In this document: piece after piece, positions 18,800-27,587 of the stretch | Layout of the letters: each line of letters begins with the position of its first letter | Numbering within the stretch: the stretch's first letter is position 1 | NCBI GenBank assembly: GCA_903847205.1 | Contig: CAINDA010000045.1 | Location: 248,001-312,000 of the forward strand | Length of the DNA: 64,000 nucleotides | Direction of reading: 5' to 3' | DNA from: an uncultured Bacteroidota bacterium | Lineage (GTDB): Bacteria; Bacteroidota; Bacteroidia; 2-12-FULL-35-15 | Made by a program: the position numbers and the translations under genes | The notes under the pieces: generated by a model | What the model saw: only the letters and a program-made list of their open reading frames with translations | Database searches by the model: none | Told to the model about the DNA's origin: nothing

Positions 18800-20215
18800 T
18801 TATTGTACTATTATCTTTTTTACCGTTTTGGATTTTGCATTGCTGATTTCTAAAAAGTAAGCACCTTTTTCAATGCCTGTAGTATTAATCTGCAAAGAGC
18901 CTGCTCCCGAGTGAATATCAAATAGTTCTTTATGAATTATTCTGCCTGTTACATCTATTAATACAACTTCAGTGTTTTTTGCATCTTCAATTGCATTCAT
19001 AGAAACAGTAAATACACCGTTATTAGGGTTTGGATAAATGGCCAGGTCTGTAAAATTGTTTTTATAATCAGTGATACCAGCAGTTACGCCTAGTGAATCA
19101 ATATCTGCTATATTACGCGGCTCTATCCAAAATGCATACTCAAATTTTACAACACCTGTGATATTATATTTTTTTCCCTGAGTATAAGCATAAGTGTATA
19201 TAACGTTGTCAACCGTATCAATACCGCCGGTAGAATCGGAAAACACATACCATGCCTGAGCTGAATTATATCTGACATCAGTTGCATCTTTAACTTTTAC
19301 TAAAATACCTTCGTATTTTTCATTTTGAATATTGTTAAGACTTACTACTGTTGGAGGAGTGAGTGCCTGATTGCCGGAGGAAACTTTTGTGAAATTACAT
19401 ACCTGTGCCATCTCTGTTTCATTATAATATTCCTGCACCATACCTGAAAAAATAACACTATCGCCTACTGATACAAGATGGCTGAAATCATACACATTCA
19501 CTGCCGACCAGGCATGAGACCCGCTCGTTTGAACATAATAGCCTGATTGTGAGATAGGGGTTGTTGTTCCCATATATACAGCTGTAACAATTCCGCCTGT
19601 TGTAACATATTGGTTCAAGTATGGGGAGTCAGCAGGAGTTGCGGTGGTATATTGAACTGCATATAAAGACTTAACCGGAGCTGAGCCTACAGCAGTTATT
19701 GTTACACTGTCAATATCAATGTTTCCGCTTGCGGCAACTGTATTCTTAACTGAGAATAAGAATTGGGCAATGGAACTTGTGGTATCGGCCATTAATGTTT
19801 GGGTGTAAACAGTCCAGCTTGGAGAGCTTACTGCGATATAAGAATTGTATTCGTAACCGAACCCTGTTGAAAATTTAACCCCGGCTAATCCTGTGCGGAC
19901 ACTTCCTGCACCTTTTGCCCAAAACCTCATATTGTAAACTGTTCCAGAGGTTATGGATAACGGCTGTGTTGAATAACGTTTAGCTGTGGCAGTTGTATTT
20001 ACAAGTTTCACGCAATAAAGTCCGTGTTTTGGTGCTATGCTGTCTTTTCTGGCACTATCGCCTGTTACCAGGATATTAGTTTTTGATCCGTTCCAGCCTG
20101 TAGCTGCTTCAACACCTGTCCAAGTTTCAAAATCGCTTTGAAACACAACTTGAGCGCTCAGGTTGTTCATAAATAACCCTGCACTGATTACTGTAAAAAG
20201 TAAAGTTTTCTTCAT
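18800..20215 (-). CDS. T9SS type A protein with OB-fold-like domain
   Basis: A 471-residue protein with a signal peptide (FMNNLSAQ). Residues about 25-175 are a jelly-roll, carbohydrate-binding-like domain (FQSDFETWTG, LYCVKLVNTT, YNMRFWAKGAG, GNIDIDSVTI). Residues about 185-375 resemble the OB-fold domain found beside extracellular nucleases (YVTTGGIVTAVYMG, GYYVQTSGSHAWSAVNVYD, VGDSVIFSGMVQEYYNETEM, YNITGVVKFEYAFWIEPRN). The C-terminal 80 residues are a T9SS type A sorting domain (LAIYPNPNNGVFTVSM, EKGAYFLEIS). No nuclease catalytic domain is present, so it is a binding-type surface protein or a fragment of a larger nuclease architecture. Confidence 0.82.
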   Translation of the reverse strand: MKKTLLFTVISAGLFMNNLSAQVVFQSDFETWTGVEAATGWNGSKTNILVTGDSARKDSIAPKHGLYCVKLVNTTATAKRYSTQPLSITSGTVYNMRFWAKGAGSVRTGLAGVKFSTGFGYEYNSYIAVSSPSWTVYTQTLMADTTSSIAQFLFSVKNTVAASGNIDIDSVTITAVGSAPVKSLYAVQYTTATPADSPYLNQYVTTGGIVTAVYMGTTTPISQSGYYVQTSGSHAWSAVNVYDFSHLVSVGDSVIFSGMVQEYYNETEMAQVCNFTKVSSGNQALTPPTVVSLNNIQNEKYEGILVKVKDATDVRYNSAQAWYVFSDSTGGIDTVDNVIYTYAYTQGKKYNITGVVKFEYAFWIEPRNIADIDSLGVTAGITDYKNNFTDLAIYPNPNNGVFTVSMNAIEDAKNTEVVLIDVTGRIIHKELFDIHSGAGSLQINTTGIEKGAYFLEISNAKSKTVKKIIVQ

Positions 20216-20461
20216 CTTGTTTATTTTAATTGTTTTTAAGTTTAATTGTTTTCGGATTTAGCTGTTGTTGAAGTAAATGTTTTAACATTAATTGTTGAAG
20301 CAATAAAAGTAATTTTTAAAGGCAACATAGATTTGTTATTTTTTGTTAATTAATTATAGAAATAAATAGATTTAACAATTATATAATTTTAAGATAATTT
20401 GCTTTCATCTCAATAAACTAAATATTTTGTAAATATTTTATCTGCAATAATTTAATGCACC

Positions 20462-20947
20462 CTACTTTTTAACATCATTTTTGCGCATAAATTCAACAAT
20501 ATCGCGGGAATCTGCAACTGTTAAACTTTGATTAGGCATACGTACCTGGCATGTTTCAAGTAGTTTTTGTGCTGCAGGATCTTTGTCGAGCATCATGTCA
20601 GTGTTTGTTATCATATTCATTATCCATTCAGGTGTTCTGCGGGTGGTTACACCTAACCAGCCTGGGCCTACTAAACGTTCAGCATTTAATTTATGACAGG
20701 CCGCGCACTTCATTTCAAAAATACTTTTTGCGCGTGTAACCATTTCTTCATTGATTGGCCCGCTGACATCTACATGCTTAATTTCACCGATTCCATTAGG
20801 GTTTGCCACAGTGGCAGCGGGAGCAGGTGCAGATTCGGAGTTCCCATTATACGATTCTGATACAGGTTCCTTGCAGGAGGAGGAAAATACAATTACAGAA
20901 GAAATAAAAAGAACTCCAGCTTTTAATACAAAATTGTGTTTTTTCAT
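20462..20947 (-). CDS. Lipid-anchored class I cytochrome c
   Basis: A 161-residue lipoprotein (FSSSC, Cys25) with a flexible Ser/Pro/Ala linker and a single-haem domain. The haem motif is CAACH at 81-85, and the probable axial Met is Met137 in VRMPNQ. The stretch GIGEIKHVDVSGPINEEM and WIMNMITNTDMMLDKDP are very like the small cytochromes that accompany clade II nitrous-oxide-reductase clusters in Bacteroidota, as I remember them; no nosZ is present in this window. It should shuttle electrons in the periplasm from the quinol pool to a terminal reductase or oxidase. Its upstream region holds the 21-bp repeat array, so it may be regulated by a multimeric factor. Confidence 0.87.
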   Translation of the reverse strand: MKKHNFVLKAGVLFISSVIVFSSSCKEPVSESYNGNSESAPAPAATVANPNGIGEIKHVDVSGPINEEMVTRAKSIFEMKCAACHKLNAERLVGPGWLGVTTRRTPEWIMNMITNTDMMLDKDPAAQKLLETCQVRMPNQSLTVADSRDIVEFMRKNDVKK

Positions 20948-21128
20948 GTTTTGTTTTTATGGTTATTATTAAGCAATTACAGGGTTGAATATAAATTTAT
21001 AAAATGCATCCTAAATACTAATAAAAAGAATATACTCCAAGGTGTTTGTGATCCTTATATGTATGAAACTCTTTTACTTCACAACAAAAAGCTTTCTTTA
21101 ATGTATCAAATTTTCAGGCAAAATCATC

Positions 21129-21254
21129 ATGTTGATGAACATTGCTTCTATGTTGAAGAACATTGACTCATTGTTGAAGAACATTGGCTCCATGTTGATG
21201 AACATTGGCTTTATGTTGAAGAACATTGCTTCCATGTTGAAGAACATTGGCTTT
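21129..21254. repeat. Six-unit 21-bp tandem array of ATGTT-N4-AACAT
   Basis: Six units with an exact 21-bp period start at 21129, 21150, 21171, 21192, 21213 and 21234. Each begins with ATGTTGAWGAACATTG (unit 3 has T in the first place) and ends in a more variable five-base tail. Every unit contains the inverted repeat ATGTT/AACAT with a four-base spacer, and 21 bp is two DNA turns, so all sites face the same side of the helix. The array lies 182 bp upstream of the cytochrome c start and beyond the end of the phospholipase D gene. A 59-codon plus-strand frame (21129-21308) would encode a heptad peptide (MLKNIGS-like units), so a small coding role cannot be excluded. Confidence 0.9.
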
Positions 21255-21316
21255 TCGATGAAAAATAATCACTTTATGCCATACAACACTATCCTCAGAA
21301 CAATATAAACTATGAT

Positions 21317-23491
21317 TTATTTAAGCAGCATAATCTTTTTTGTCTGGATATTTCCATCAGTGCTGATTCTAAACAAATAAATACCCTTCTTAAATGCACT
21401 CATGTCTATAATTTTATTGCAGTCATTTGTGCAGCCGTTAATCATTTGAGTATATACCAACTTTCCTAAATCATTTATTACTTCAATGCTGATATGCCTG
21501 TTGCTGCCTGCGAAATTAAGTGTAACAATTCCATCAGATGGATTAGGGAAAACGTTCAGGACAGCATTGTTCTCAACGGTACTGATTCCAGTTGTGAAAA
21601 CTGTTGTTGCCGAAGAAGTGCTTGAGCATCCAAAGGAATTTGTAACAACAACAGTGTATGAACCATTTGCAGCGGCAGTGTATGCCGGATTAACTGCACC
21701 GTTAATTATTGCCGCATTCAAATACCATTGATTACCTGAAGATGCACTGGAAGTTAATGTATTGCCTGTAACTGTAATTGTTGGAACCTGAGGGTTTGCA
21801 TTTATTGTCACCGTTACGCCTGTACTTGTTGCTGTTGCTGGACTGGCACATGATGAAGAGGATGTCATCACACAAGTTATAACAGCATTATTTGCTAAAG
21901 TACTTGATGTGTAAGTCGCGCTGTTGGTTCCGGAGTTTGTACCATTTACTTTCCATTGATAGGTCGGTGTGGTGCCTCCGTTAACCGGTGTGGCTGTAAA
22001 TGTCAATGATGCTCCAGTACATGCTGGATTTGTACCGGAGGTGACTGCAATGGTCACAGAGGGAACTAGTGTGCCGTTCACCACCATTGTAACTGCATTT
22101 GATGTTGCCGTATTAGCTCCTGAAGTTAATACACAGGTAACTATCTGCCCATTTGTTAAATTAGATGTAGTATATGTTGCACTGTTTGTGCCGATATTAG
22201 TTCCATTTACTTTCCATTGATAACTTGGAGTTCCACCGCCTGTCGGCGTTGCTGTGAAAGTTACACTATTTCCTGTGCATATTGCTCCAGCAGGTGATGC
22301 AGCGATTGTAATTCCTATGCTTGCACAGTTGGCCGGGGTTGTGAGTGTGCCGAGCAGATCAGTGAAATTTTGATGAAATGCCTGATAGTATATATTCGCA
22401 ATGGTATCATTATGAATAATAATCATGTTCTCATCATTTTTTGTGTCGGCAGCCGAAGTCCAGTTATAAGAGCCAGTTGTAACCTGAGGGTCAGAACAAA
22501 AATTGTTTGGATCCACAATCATGTATTTATTGTGATAAACATAAGTGGAGTTTGCGTAAGTAATTAATTTGCTTCCAAGCCCCGCCGTTAAAGTGTTATA
22601 AGCAGTTGGTGTGGTACCGTTGCTGTATTGGTCAACAATCCCGGCAACATACACTCCGGCATTTTTTTTGGCAACGATGTTAGTGGCATTTGTATTTTGA
22701 GTGAATGTATAAACACCAAAGTATAAGTCGGTATTTGCTGATGCAATAGAAGTAAGGATATGAGAGTTAGTTCCATCCATTGGGCTGAAATAAAGTTCAA
22801 CCGTTCTGCCCCCTATAACAAAAGTGCTGGGACCAGTGCTTGCAGTTTTGTTAGGTCCGAACTTTTCATTAGCAGTAACCGGCGTTAGCCCTGGTCCGCC
22901 CCACATCATATTAAACTGGGCAAGATGCGCTTGTGCAAATGCATAATCCTGTATAATAATAACATTGTTCTGGCAGGTGTTAAACTGCTGTCCGCTCCAG
23001 TCTGGAGAGCCGGTCCAAACAATAGGGTCATTATGATTGGTTGAACTTGCATCAATTATCATAAACTTATTGTGCATGATTCCATATGGTGTTCCTGTTG
23101 GGCTTGCTAATTTGTGATTTGTTCCGATATTAACATTTGCAAGCTCTGCATTGGTCTGACTGCCGTCATATATCCAGCGCACGTGTACCCCCCTGGTATA
23201 GGCCGCGTTTATTGCCGCAGTAATCGGCGCTGTTGTAGTGCTTGTGCTGTAATTATACTGCGCTATATCAATCGTGTATTTAGCCCGGCTGATATATGCT
23301 GCAAGCGTATCAGCCATTTTGCCGTTTAAATAAATTGCATTTACTCCTGAAGAAACAGTATTATCAACCGGGGTGTTGAAGTAAACAACCATTTTTCCGC
23401 CTGCTGAATAGGTGCGGTCGGGCTGTGCTTCAATGGAAATTGAGAAGCAGAGGGTCACTAAATAAGCAGATGCAAGTATTGATTTTTTCAT
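21317..23491 (-). CDS. Secreted phospholipase D-family protein, T9SS type A
   Basis: A 724-residue protein with a signal peptide (CFSISIEAQ). Residues about 25-385 hold two PLD domains. Each has an HKD motif: HNKFMIIDASSTNHNDPIVW in the first and YHNKYMIVDPNNF in the second, followed by TGSPDW and TGSYNW. The enzyme would hydrolyse phosphodiesters (phospholipid or nucleic acid) outside the cell. Two Ig-like/PKD-like repeats (YQWKVNGTN) and a third Ig-like segment follow, then a type A sorting domain (VFPNPSDGIVTLNF, KKGIYLFRIS). The sorting domain has an unusual Cys pair (GCTNDCNK) also seen in the protein at 27588. Both HKD motifs look intact. Confidence 0.9.
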   Translation of the reverse strand: MKKSILASAYLVTLCFSISIEAQPDRTYSAGGKMVVYFNTPVDNTVSSGVNAIYLNGKMADTLAAYISRAKYTIDIAQYNYSTSTTTAPITAAINAAYTRGVHVRWIYDGSQTNAELANVNIGTNHKLASPTGTPYGIMHNKFMIIDASSTNHNDPIVWTGSPDWSGQQFNTCQNNVIIIQDYAFAQAHLAQFNMMWGGPGLTPVTANEKFGPNKTASTGPSTFVIGGRTVELYFSPMDGTNSHILTSIASANTDLYFGVYTFTQNTNATNIVAKKNAGVYVAGIVDQYSNGTTPTAYNTLTAGLGSKLITYANSTYVYHNKYMIVDPNNFCSDPQVTTGSYNWTSAADTKNDENMIIIHNDTIANIYYQAFHQNFTDLLGTLTTPANCASIGITIAASPAGAICTGNSVTFTATPTGGGTPSYQWKVNGTNIGTNSATYTTSNLTNGQIVTCVLTSGANTATSNAVTMVVNGTLVPSVTIAVTSGTNPACTGASLTFTATPVNGGTTPTYQWKVNGTNSGTNSATYTSSTLANNAVITCVMTSSSSCASPATATSTGVTVTINANPQVPTITVTGNTLTSSASSGNQWYLNAAIINGAVNPAYTAAANGSYTVVVTNSFGCSSTSSATTVFTTGISTVENNAVLNVFPNPSDGIVTLNFAGSNRHISIEVINDLGKLVYTQMINGCTNDCNKIIDMSAFKKGIYLFRISTDGNIQTKKIMLLK

Positions 23492-23531
23492 GAGTGATAA
23501 TTTAAAATTATTGGCCTGACAATTTATAGAT

Positions 23532-24581
23532 TTAATTTATCGTTTCCAAATCCAGTATTACAAACGACTTTGCCTTGATACTGGGGCGGGGTTTCGTATT
23601 ATCTTTTGTTTTTTCAGGGGTAGGATTATACTCGGCTGTCGGTAAAAAAAGGTGATGCGTTTTATTATTGAGGGTAATAGTGCGCGCTCCTTTCTGAGTG
23701 TTTACTGTTTCCAAAACTTTAAAAGTGTCAGCGTTTTCTTCCTGCACAACTGTCATTGTACCATCTCCATTTGAGCTGTAGGCGCGCTTTTTACCGGTAT
23801 CAAAAGATACCCCGTCAACATTTTCGCCGATAGGAAGTGTAGTGATTATTTTTCCTGATAGAGCATCAACTATAACCATAAGCTTATTGTCACATACTGA
23901 AAACAAGCGATGCGTTTCATTATCAATTGCCAAACCGCTGGGTTCCTTGCCGGGAGAAACAGACCAGGACTGTTCTACTTTCATAGTTAAAGTATTTATC
24001 ACGCAGATTTTGCCTTTGTCTTCAATGTTCACATATATTTTTCCTTTTCCGTCAGTAACCGAAAATTCCGGTTTGCCTTCCAGAGGAATTGTATTTACTA
24101 CTGCATTGGTGGCAGCATCAATTACTGTTGCATTTGAGCTGCGTCCGTTAAACGTGAACACTTTGTGAGAGAATGGGTCATACAAAATTGCATCAGGATT
24201 TGCTCCTGTTACTTTTACTTTTGTAATTACAGCTAATGTTTTTAAATCGAAAATAGTTACAGAAGAATCTCTTCCATCGCTTATAAAACCTTTGTTTAAT
24301 TCAAATGCGCCAGCAATTCCATGAACTCCTTTCAAACCGGAGATGGTGCCTAAGAGACTGCCAGTTTTTTCATCCACAACATTAACAGCTGTTCCGTGCG
24401 AAACAAATAATCTTGCGGAAGCATCATCTTCAAAAATATAATCCCAGCCTCCATCGCCTTCAACAGAAAATTTATTAAGTACCTTATAGGATGATTGGGC
24501 TGTGCAGCGGCTGATTGCAAAAAATAGTATTAAAAAGCAAAGGAGATTAAATGAGTACAGGGGAGTAAATGTTTTTTTCAT
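23532..24581 (-). CDS. YncE-like beta-propeller, exported
   Basis: A 349-residue protein with an N-terminal signal (LILFFAISRCTAQ). The remainder is repeats of about 40 residues typical of YncE/YVTN seven-bladed propellers: VNVVDEKTGSLLGTI, VTIFDLKTLAVITKVKVTG, ATVIDAATNAVVNTIPLEG and VDALSGKIITTLPIGENVDG. Such proteins bind ligands or partner proteins in the periplasm; no catalytic site is expected. It is divergent from the two-component system at 24984 across a 402-bp gap and lies 40 bp upstream of the phospholipase D gene on the same strand, so they may be co-transcribed. Confidence 0.85.
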   Translation of the reverse strand: MKKTFTPLYSFNLLCFLILFFAISRCTAQSSYKVLNKFSVEGDGGWDYIFEDDASARLFVSHGTAVNVVDEKTGSLLGTISGLKGVHGIAGAFELNKGFISDGRDSSVTIFDLKTLAVITKVKVTGANPDAILYDPFSHKVFTFNGRSSNATVIDAATNAVVNTIPLEGKPEFSVTDGKGKIYVNIEDKGKICVINTLTMKVEQSWSVSPGKEPSGLAIDNETHRLFSVCDNKLMVIVDALSGKIITTLPIGENVDGVSFDTGKKRAYSSNGDGTMTVVQEENADTFKVLETVNTQKGARTITLNNKTHHLFLPTAEYNPTPEKTKDNTKPRPSIKAKSFVILDLETIN

Positions 24582-24983
24582 GAAAAAGAGTTTAATTGTT
24601 TTTTATAAATTTTGGAATTCAAATTTAGTTTTACATTCTGTAGCGATTCTGTTTACTGGATAAGCATTAAAAATTGGACTGAAGATGCGGATTTAATACA
24701 TGGCGGATATTTTAAAATAGTGTTTAGAATTAAGAAAACATGAAGCTTTGTAATGGTTTAAACTTTAATCCTTAATATGGTATTAAATACTCTTCCGCTA
24801 AGATAATAAAAAGTTAAAAGTTATAACCCGCAATGAATTCAGTGTTTTTAGTTGTATTGATATTGATTTTTAAATACTTCTCTTTTAGAAAAACGAGATT
24901 TAACACTTCTTATCGATGAAACATTCATCCGAACAAAATCACCTTAGAATTAAAGTGTAGTTTTGTCATTTAAATTTAATTGA
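24582..24983. other. Divergent promoter region, 402 bp
   Basis: No gene is visible. On the plus strand TAGTTTTG at 24958-24965 matches the Bacteroidota -7 consensus and would start transcription about 10-15 bases before the response-regulator ATG. A -33 TTG is not obvious. The region must also hold the promoter for the minus-strand propeller gene, which I could not place. Confidence 0.45.
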
Positions 24984-25661
24984 ATGAAAATCCTTGTTAT
25001 TGAAGACGAAAAGGCACTTTCAGAATCTATCGTAAAATACCTTAAACAAGAAGGGCACGTTTGCGAGTCAGCCTTGAATTATAACACTGCGGATAATAAA
25101 GTCGGCAGTTATGATTACGACTGCCTGATTGTAGATATTACCCTGCCGGGCGGAAATGGATTGGATATTATCAGGAAACTCCGAAAAGAGGACAGCCAGG
25201 CGGGGGTTATAATTATTTCTGCTAAAAATTCATTAGATGATAAACTTGTCGGACTTGACATCGGCGCTGATGATTATCTTACCAAGCCATTTCACCTTTC
25301 GGAGTTAAATGCGAGGTTAAAATCATTATTAAGACGAAGGAATTTTGATGGTAAAAAAGAAATTAATATTAATGAAATAACCATTACTCCTGACTTAGAA
25401 CTCGTTTCTGTAAATAATAAGCAGCTCTTCCTTACCAAAAAAGAATATGATTTATTAATGTATTTTGTTACCAACAAAAACAGGGTGTTGACTAAAGATG
25501 CAATAGCTGAGCACCTTTGGGGCGATAACATTGATGCTTCCGACAGCTTTGACTTTATTTATAACCACATCAAAAATCTGCGAAAAAAATTAATCGAAAA
25601 AGGATGTCCTGATTATATTAAAACTGTTTATGCAATGGGCTATAAATTTGTTTTAGAATGA
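24984..25661 (+). CDS. OmpR-family response regulator
   Basis: A 225-residue regulator. The receiver has the acidic pair E7-D8, the phospho-acceptor Asp51 in LIVDITLPGGNG and the conserved Lys in LTKPFH. Residues about 130-225 are a winged-helix DNA-binding domain (LTKKEYDLLMYFVTNKNRVL, HIKNLRKKL, GMGYKF-like end VYAMGYKFVLE). Its stop overlaps the ATG of the sensor kinase by four bases, so the two genes are one operon and a cognate pair. Its targets are not shown; the nearest candidate is the divergent propeller gene. Confidence 0.95.
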   Translation: MKILVIEDEKALSESIVKYLKQEGHVCESALNYNTADNKVGSYDYDCLIVDITLPGGNGLDIIRKLRKEDSQAGVIIISAKNSLDDKLVGLDIGADDYLTKPFHLSELNARLKSLLRRRNFDGKKEININEITITPDLELVSVNNKQLFLTKKEYDLLMYFVTNKNRVLTKDAIAEHLWGDNIDASDSFDFIYNHIKNLRKKLIEKGCPDYIKTVYAMGYKFVLE

Positions 25662-26923
25662 AACTTCTTAATAAAACCTCTAAATATTATGCAATAGCTG
25701 CACTATTAATGTTTTTGATAGGCAGCATTGTTTTTTATTTTGCTCTGATAAGCTTTGTGGACAATGATATTAAAGGAAAACTGGATGATGCAAAACAAAA
25801 ACTTGAAAATCAGGTTGCCGTATTTGACAGCATTCCGCGGGTACTTTTTTCTTTGGCTGATAATATCACTCTCACTAAAACTGATCCTCATAATTTTAAT
25901 ACCAATTCAATAATAAAGGACACTATTCTCTATGATGAAAATGAAGAACATGAAGTAGTCCACGCAATGTCAATACAGTTTTATGCCAAAAGTAAATACA
26001 ACACCTATCGCATAACCATTGTTAAGTCAGCAGTTGAAAATGATGATTTAATTGGAGCCATTGGAATTACATTGTTAGCCCTTATTATTTCATTTTTAAT
26101 TGTTATTTATTTTGTCAATCGTAAAATTTCAAAAATAATCTGGGAGCCATTCTATAGCAGTCTTGATAAGATAAAAAAAATCGATATTTCTAATGCTCAA
26201 ACTATAAGCCTGGAAAATTCGGACATAACTGAATTCAGCGAATTAAACAAAGCTCTGATTTTAATGACTGATAAAATTCATGCTGATTATAAAAACCTGA
26301 AAGAGTTTACTGAAAATGCTTCGCATGAAATACAAACGCCGCTCGCAATTATAAAAACGAAACTTGAGCTGCTCGTTCAAGCTGATAATTTGGAAGAAGA
26401 GCAGATGCACAATATACAATCAGTGTATGATGCGGCAAACCGTCTTTCTAAGCTCAATCAATCATTGATACTGCTCACTAAAATTGAAAATCATCAGTTT
26501 TCGGAAAAAGGACTGATCAACTTTAGTGAAAAAGTATTAAAACAAATCGCAAATTACAAGGAATTAGTTAGTGCTAAAAAATTAAATCTAATCACAAGTG
26601 TTGATGATAATGTTGAACTGAAAATAAATACGGCTTTGTCTGATATTTTAATCAGCAACCTTTTAACGAATGCTATTAAACACAATATTGAAAATGGCGA
26701 AATAAAAATTCATTTAACTCAAGGAAGCTTTATGGTTTCAAATTCCGGCGCTTCATTGCAAAGCAGGCCGTCCGAACTTTTTGAACGTTTTAAAAAAGAT
26801 AAATCAGCTTCAGAGTCATTGGGATTAGGGCTTTCTATTGTAAAAAAAATATGCGATACCGAACAAATCCAAATTAGTTACAACTTCTTTGAACAGTATC
26901 ATGTAATGGAGCTTAAATTTTAA
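25658..26923 (+). CDS. Sensor histidine kinase
   Basis: A 421-residue membrane kinase with two membrane helices, at about 12-34 and 132-152. A sensor region of about 95 residues lies between them in the periplasm. A linker follows, then a HisKA domain with the His in ASHEIQTPLAIIKTKLELL, the N-box LLTNAIKHNIENGEIKI and a G-box ESLGLGLSIVKKICD. The ATP lid is short, as is common in Bacteroidota kinases. It overlaps the response regulator by ATGA. The signal sensed is unknown. Confidence 0.93.
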   Translation: MKLLNKTSKYYAIAALLMFLIGSIVFYFALISFVDNDIKGKLDDAKQKLENQVAVFDSIPRVLFSLADNITLTKTDPHNFNTNSIIKDTILYDENEEHEVVHAMSIQFYAKSKYNTYRITIVKSAVENDDLIGAIGITLLALIISFLIVIYFVNRKISKIIWEPFYSSLDKIKKIDISNAQTISLENSDITEFSELNKALILMTDKIHADYKNLKEFTENASHEIQTPLAIIKTKLELLVQADNLEEEQMHNIQSVYDAANRLSKLNQSLILLTKIENHQFSEKGLINFSEKVLKQIANYKELVSAKKLNLITSVDDNVELKINTALSDILISNLLTNAIKHNIENGEIKIHLTQGSFMVSNSGASLQSRPSELFERFKKDKSASESLGLGLSIVKKICDTEQIQISYNFFEQYHVMELKF

Positions 26924-26991
26924 TTTTTAAAATTGAGGGCAGCGCTGAACATTACAGATTTGTATTATCTACGATGATTAGGCCAATAAAA

Positions 26992-27021
26992 AAAGGAAGG
27001 ATATTTTAAAATCCTTCCTTT
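26992..27021 (-). terminator. Intrinsic terminator of the PepSY-like gene
   Basis: AAAGGAAGGAT pairs perfectly with ATCCTTCCTTT around an eight-base loop. Read on the minus strand the stem runs into TTTTTTTATTGG. It may also stop plus-strand reading from the kinase operon. Confidence 0.85.
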
Positions 27022-27066
27022 CCGTACTGTCCTTTTGGGATTACGATGATCTAAAATAATAATTTA

Positions 27067-27495
27067 TTAATCCTGTGATTCCTTAATAAATTTACCTTCT
27101 GAATCAAACAGCACATCCTTTTTATTAATTTCAGCTTCATAAGTAATTACACCTTTTGCATCTACAATTTTAGAAGCTTCTGCAATTTTTTTGTCAGCAT
27201 AATTTTTTACGCAGTAGTCTGTAACTGTTTTAGGCAATGCTGATACGGCTATTTTAGATTCTGTTTCAGTTATATTGCCTTTAGGATCTATTAAAACAGA
27301 AGTTTTAACTTTATTAAGGTCAAACCCGGCTTCATACTTGCCGTCTTCCATTTCCCAATTAACAACTTTTACAGCTGCATATTGTTTTGCAAATGCCGAT
27401 TTAACTGTGGCTGGAACATCAGCTTCTTTCATTTTTTGTGCATAGGAGTTGAAAATTGTGAATCCGGCCGCTACTGATAAAATTATTTTTTTCAT
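27067..27495 (-). CDS. PepSY-like (DUF2874-type) periplasmic protein
   Basis: A 142-residue protein with a signal peptide (MKKIILSVAAGFTIFNSYAQ). Two similar halves follow: VPATVKSAFAKQYAAVKVVN plus WEMEDGKYEAGFDL, then LPKTVTDYCVKNYADKKIAE plus GVITYEAEINKKDVLFDSEG. This tandem pattern is that of PepSY-like domains, often found as inhibitory or sensory modules outside the cytoplasm. It faces the two-component operon tail to tail. A strong hairpin follows the stop. Confidence 0.82.
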   Translation of the reverse strand: MKKIILSVAAGFTIFNSYAQKMKEADVPATVKSAFAKQYAAVKVVNWEMEDGKYEAGFDLNKVKTSVLIDPKGNITETESKIAVSALPKTVTDYCVKNYADKKIAEASKIVDAKGVITYEAEINKKDVLFDSEGKFIKESQD

Positions 27496-27587
27496 TTGTT
27501 GGGTTTTAAGCGTTTTTAAAATTTAGATTTTTAATTATACTGCAATAGTAATTAAAGAATCTGTTTTGAATCTACACTTATTGTTTT

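Noticed and set aside
20936..21166. Plus-strand 76-codon frame overlapping the repeat array
   Set aside because: It starts inside the cytochrome gene on the opposite strand and is in a different frame from the seven-codon repeat; no recognisable features.
21129..21254. CRISPR array
   Set aside because: The period is 21 bp with only five variable bases, so there are no spacers, and no cas genes are present.
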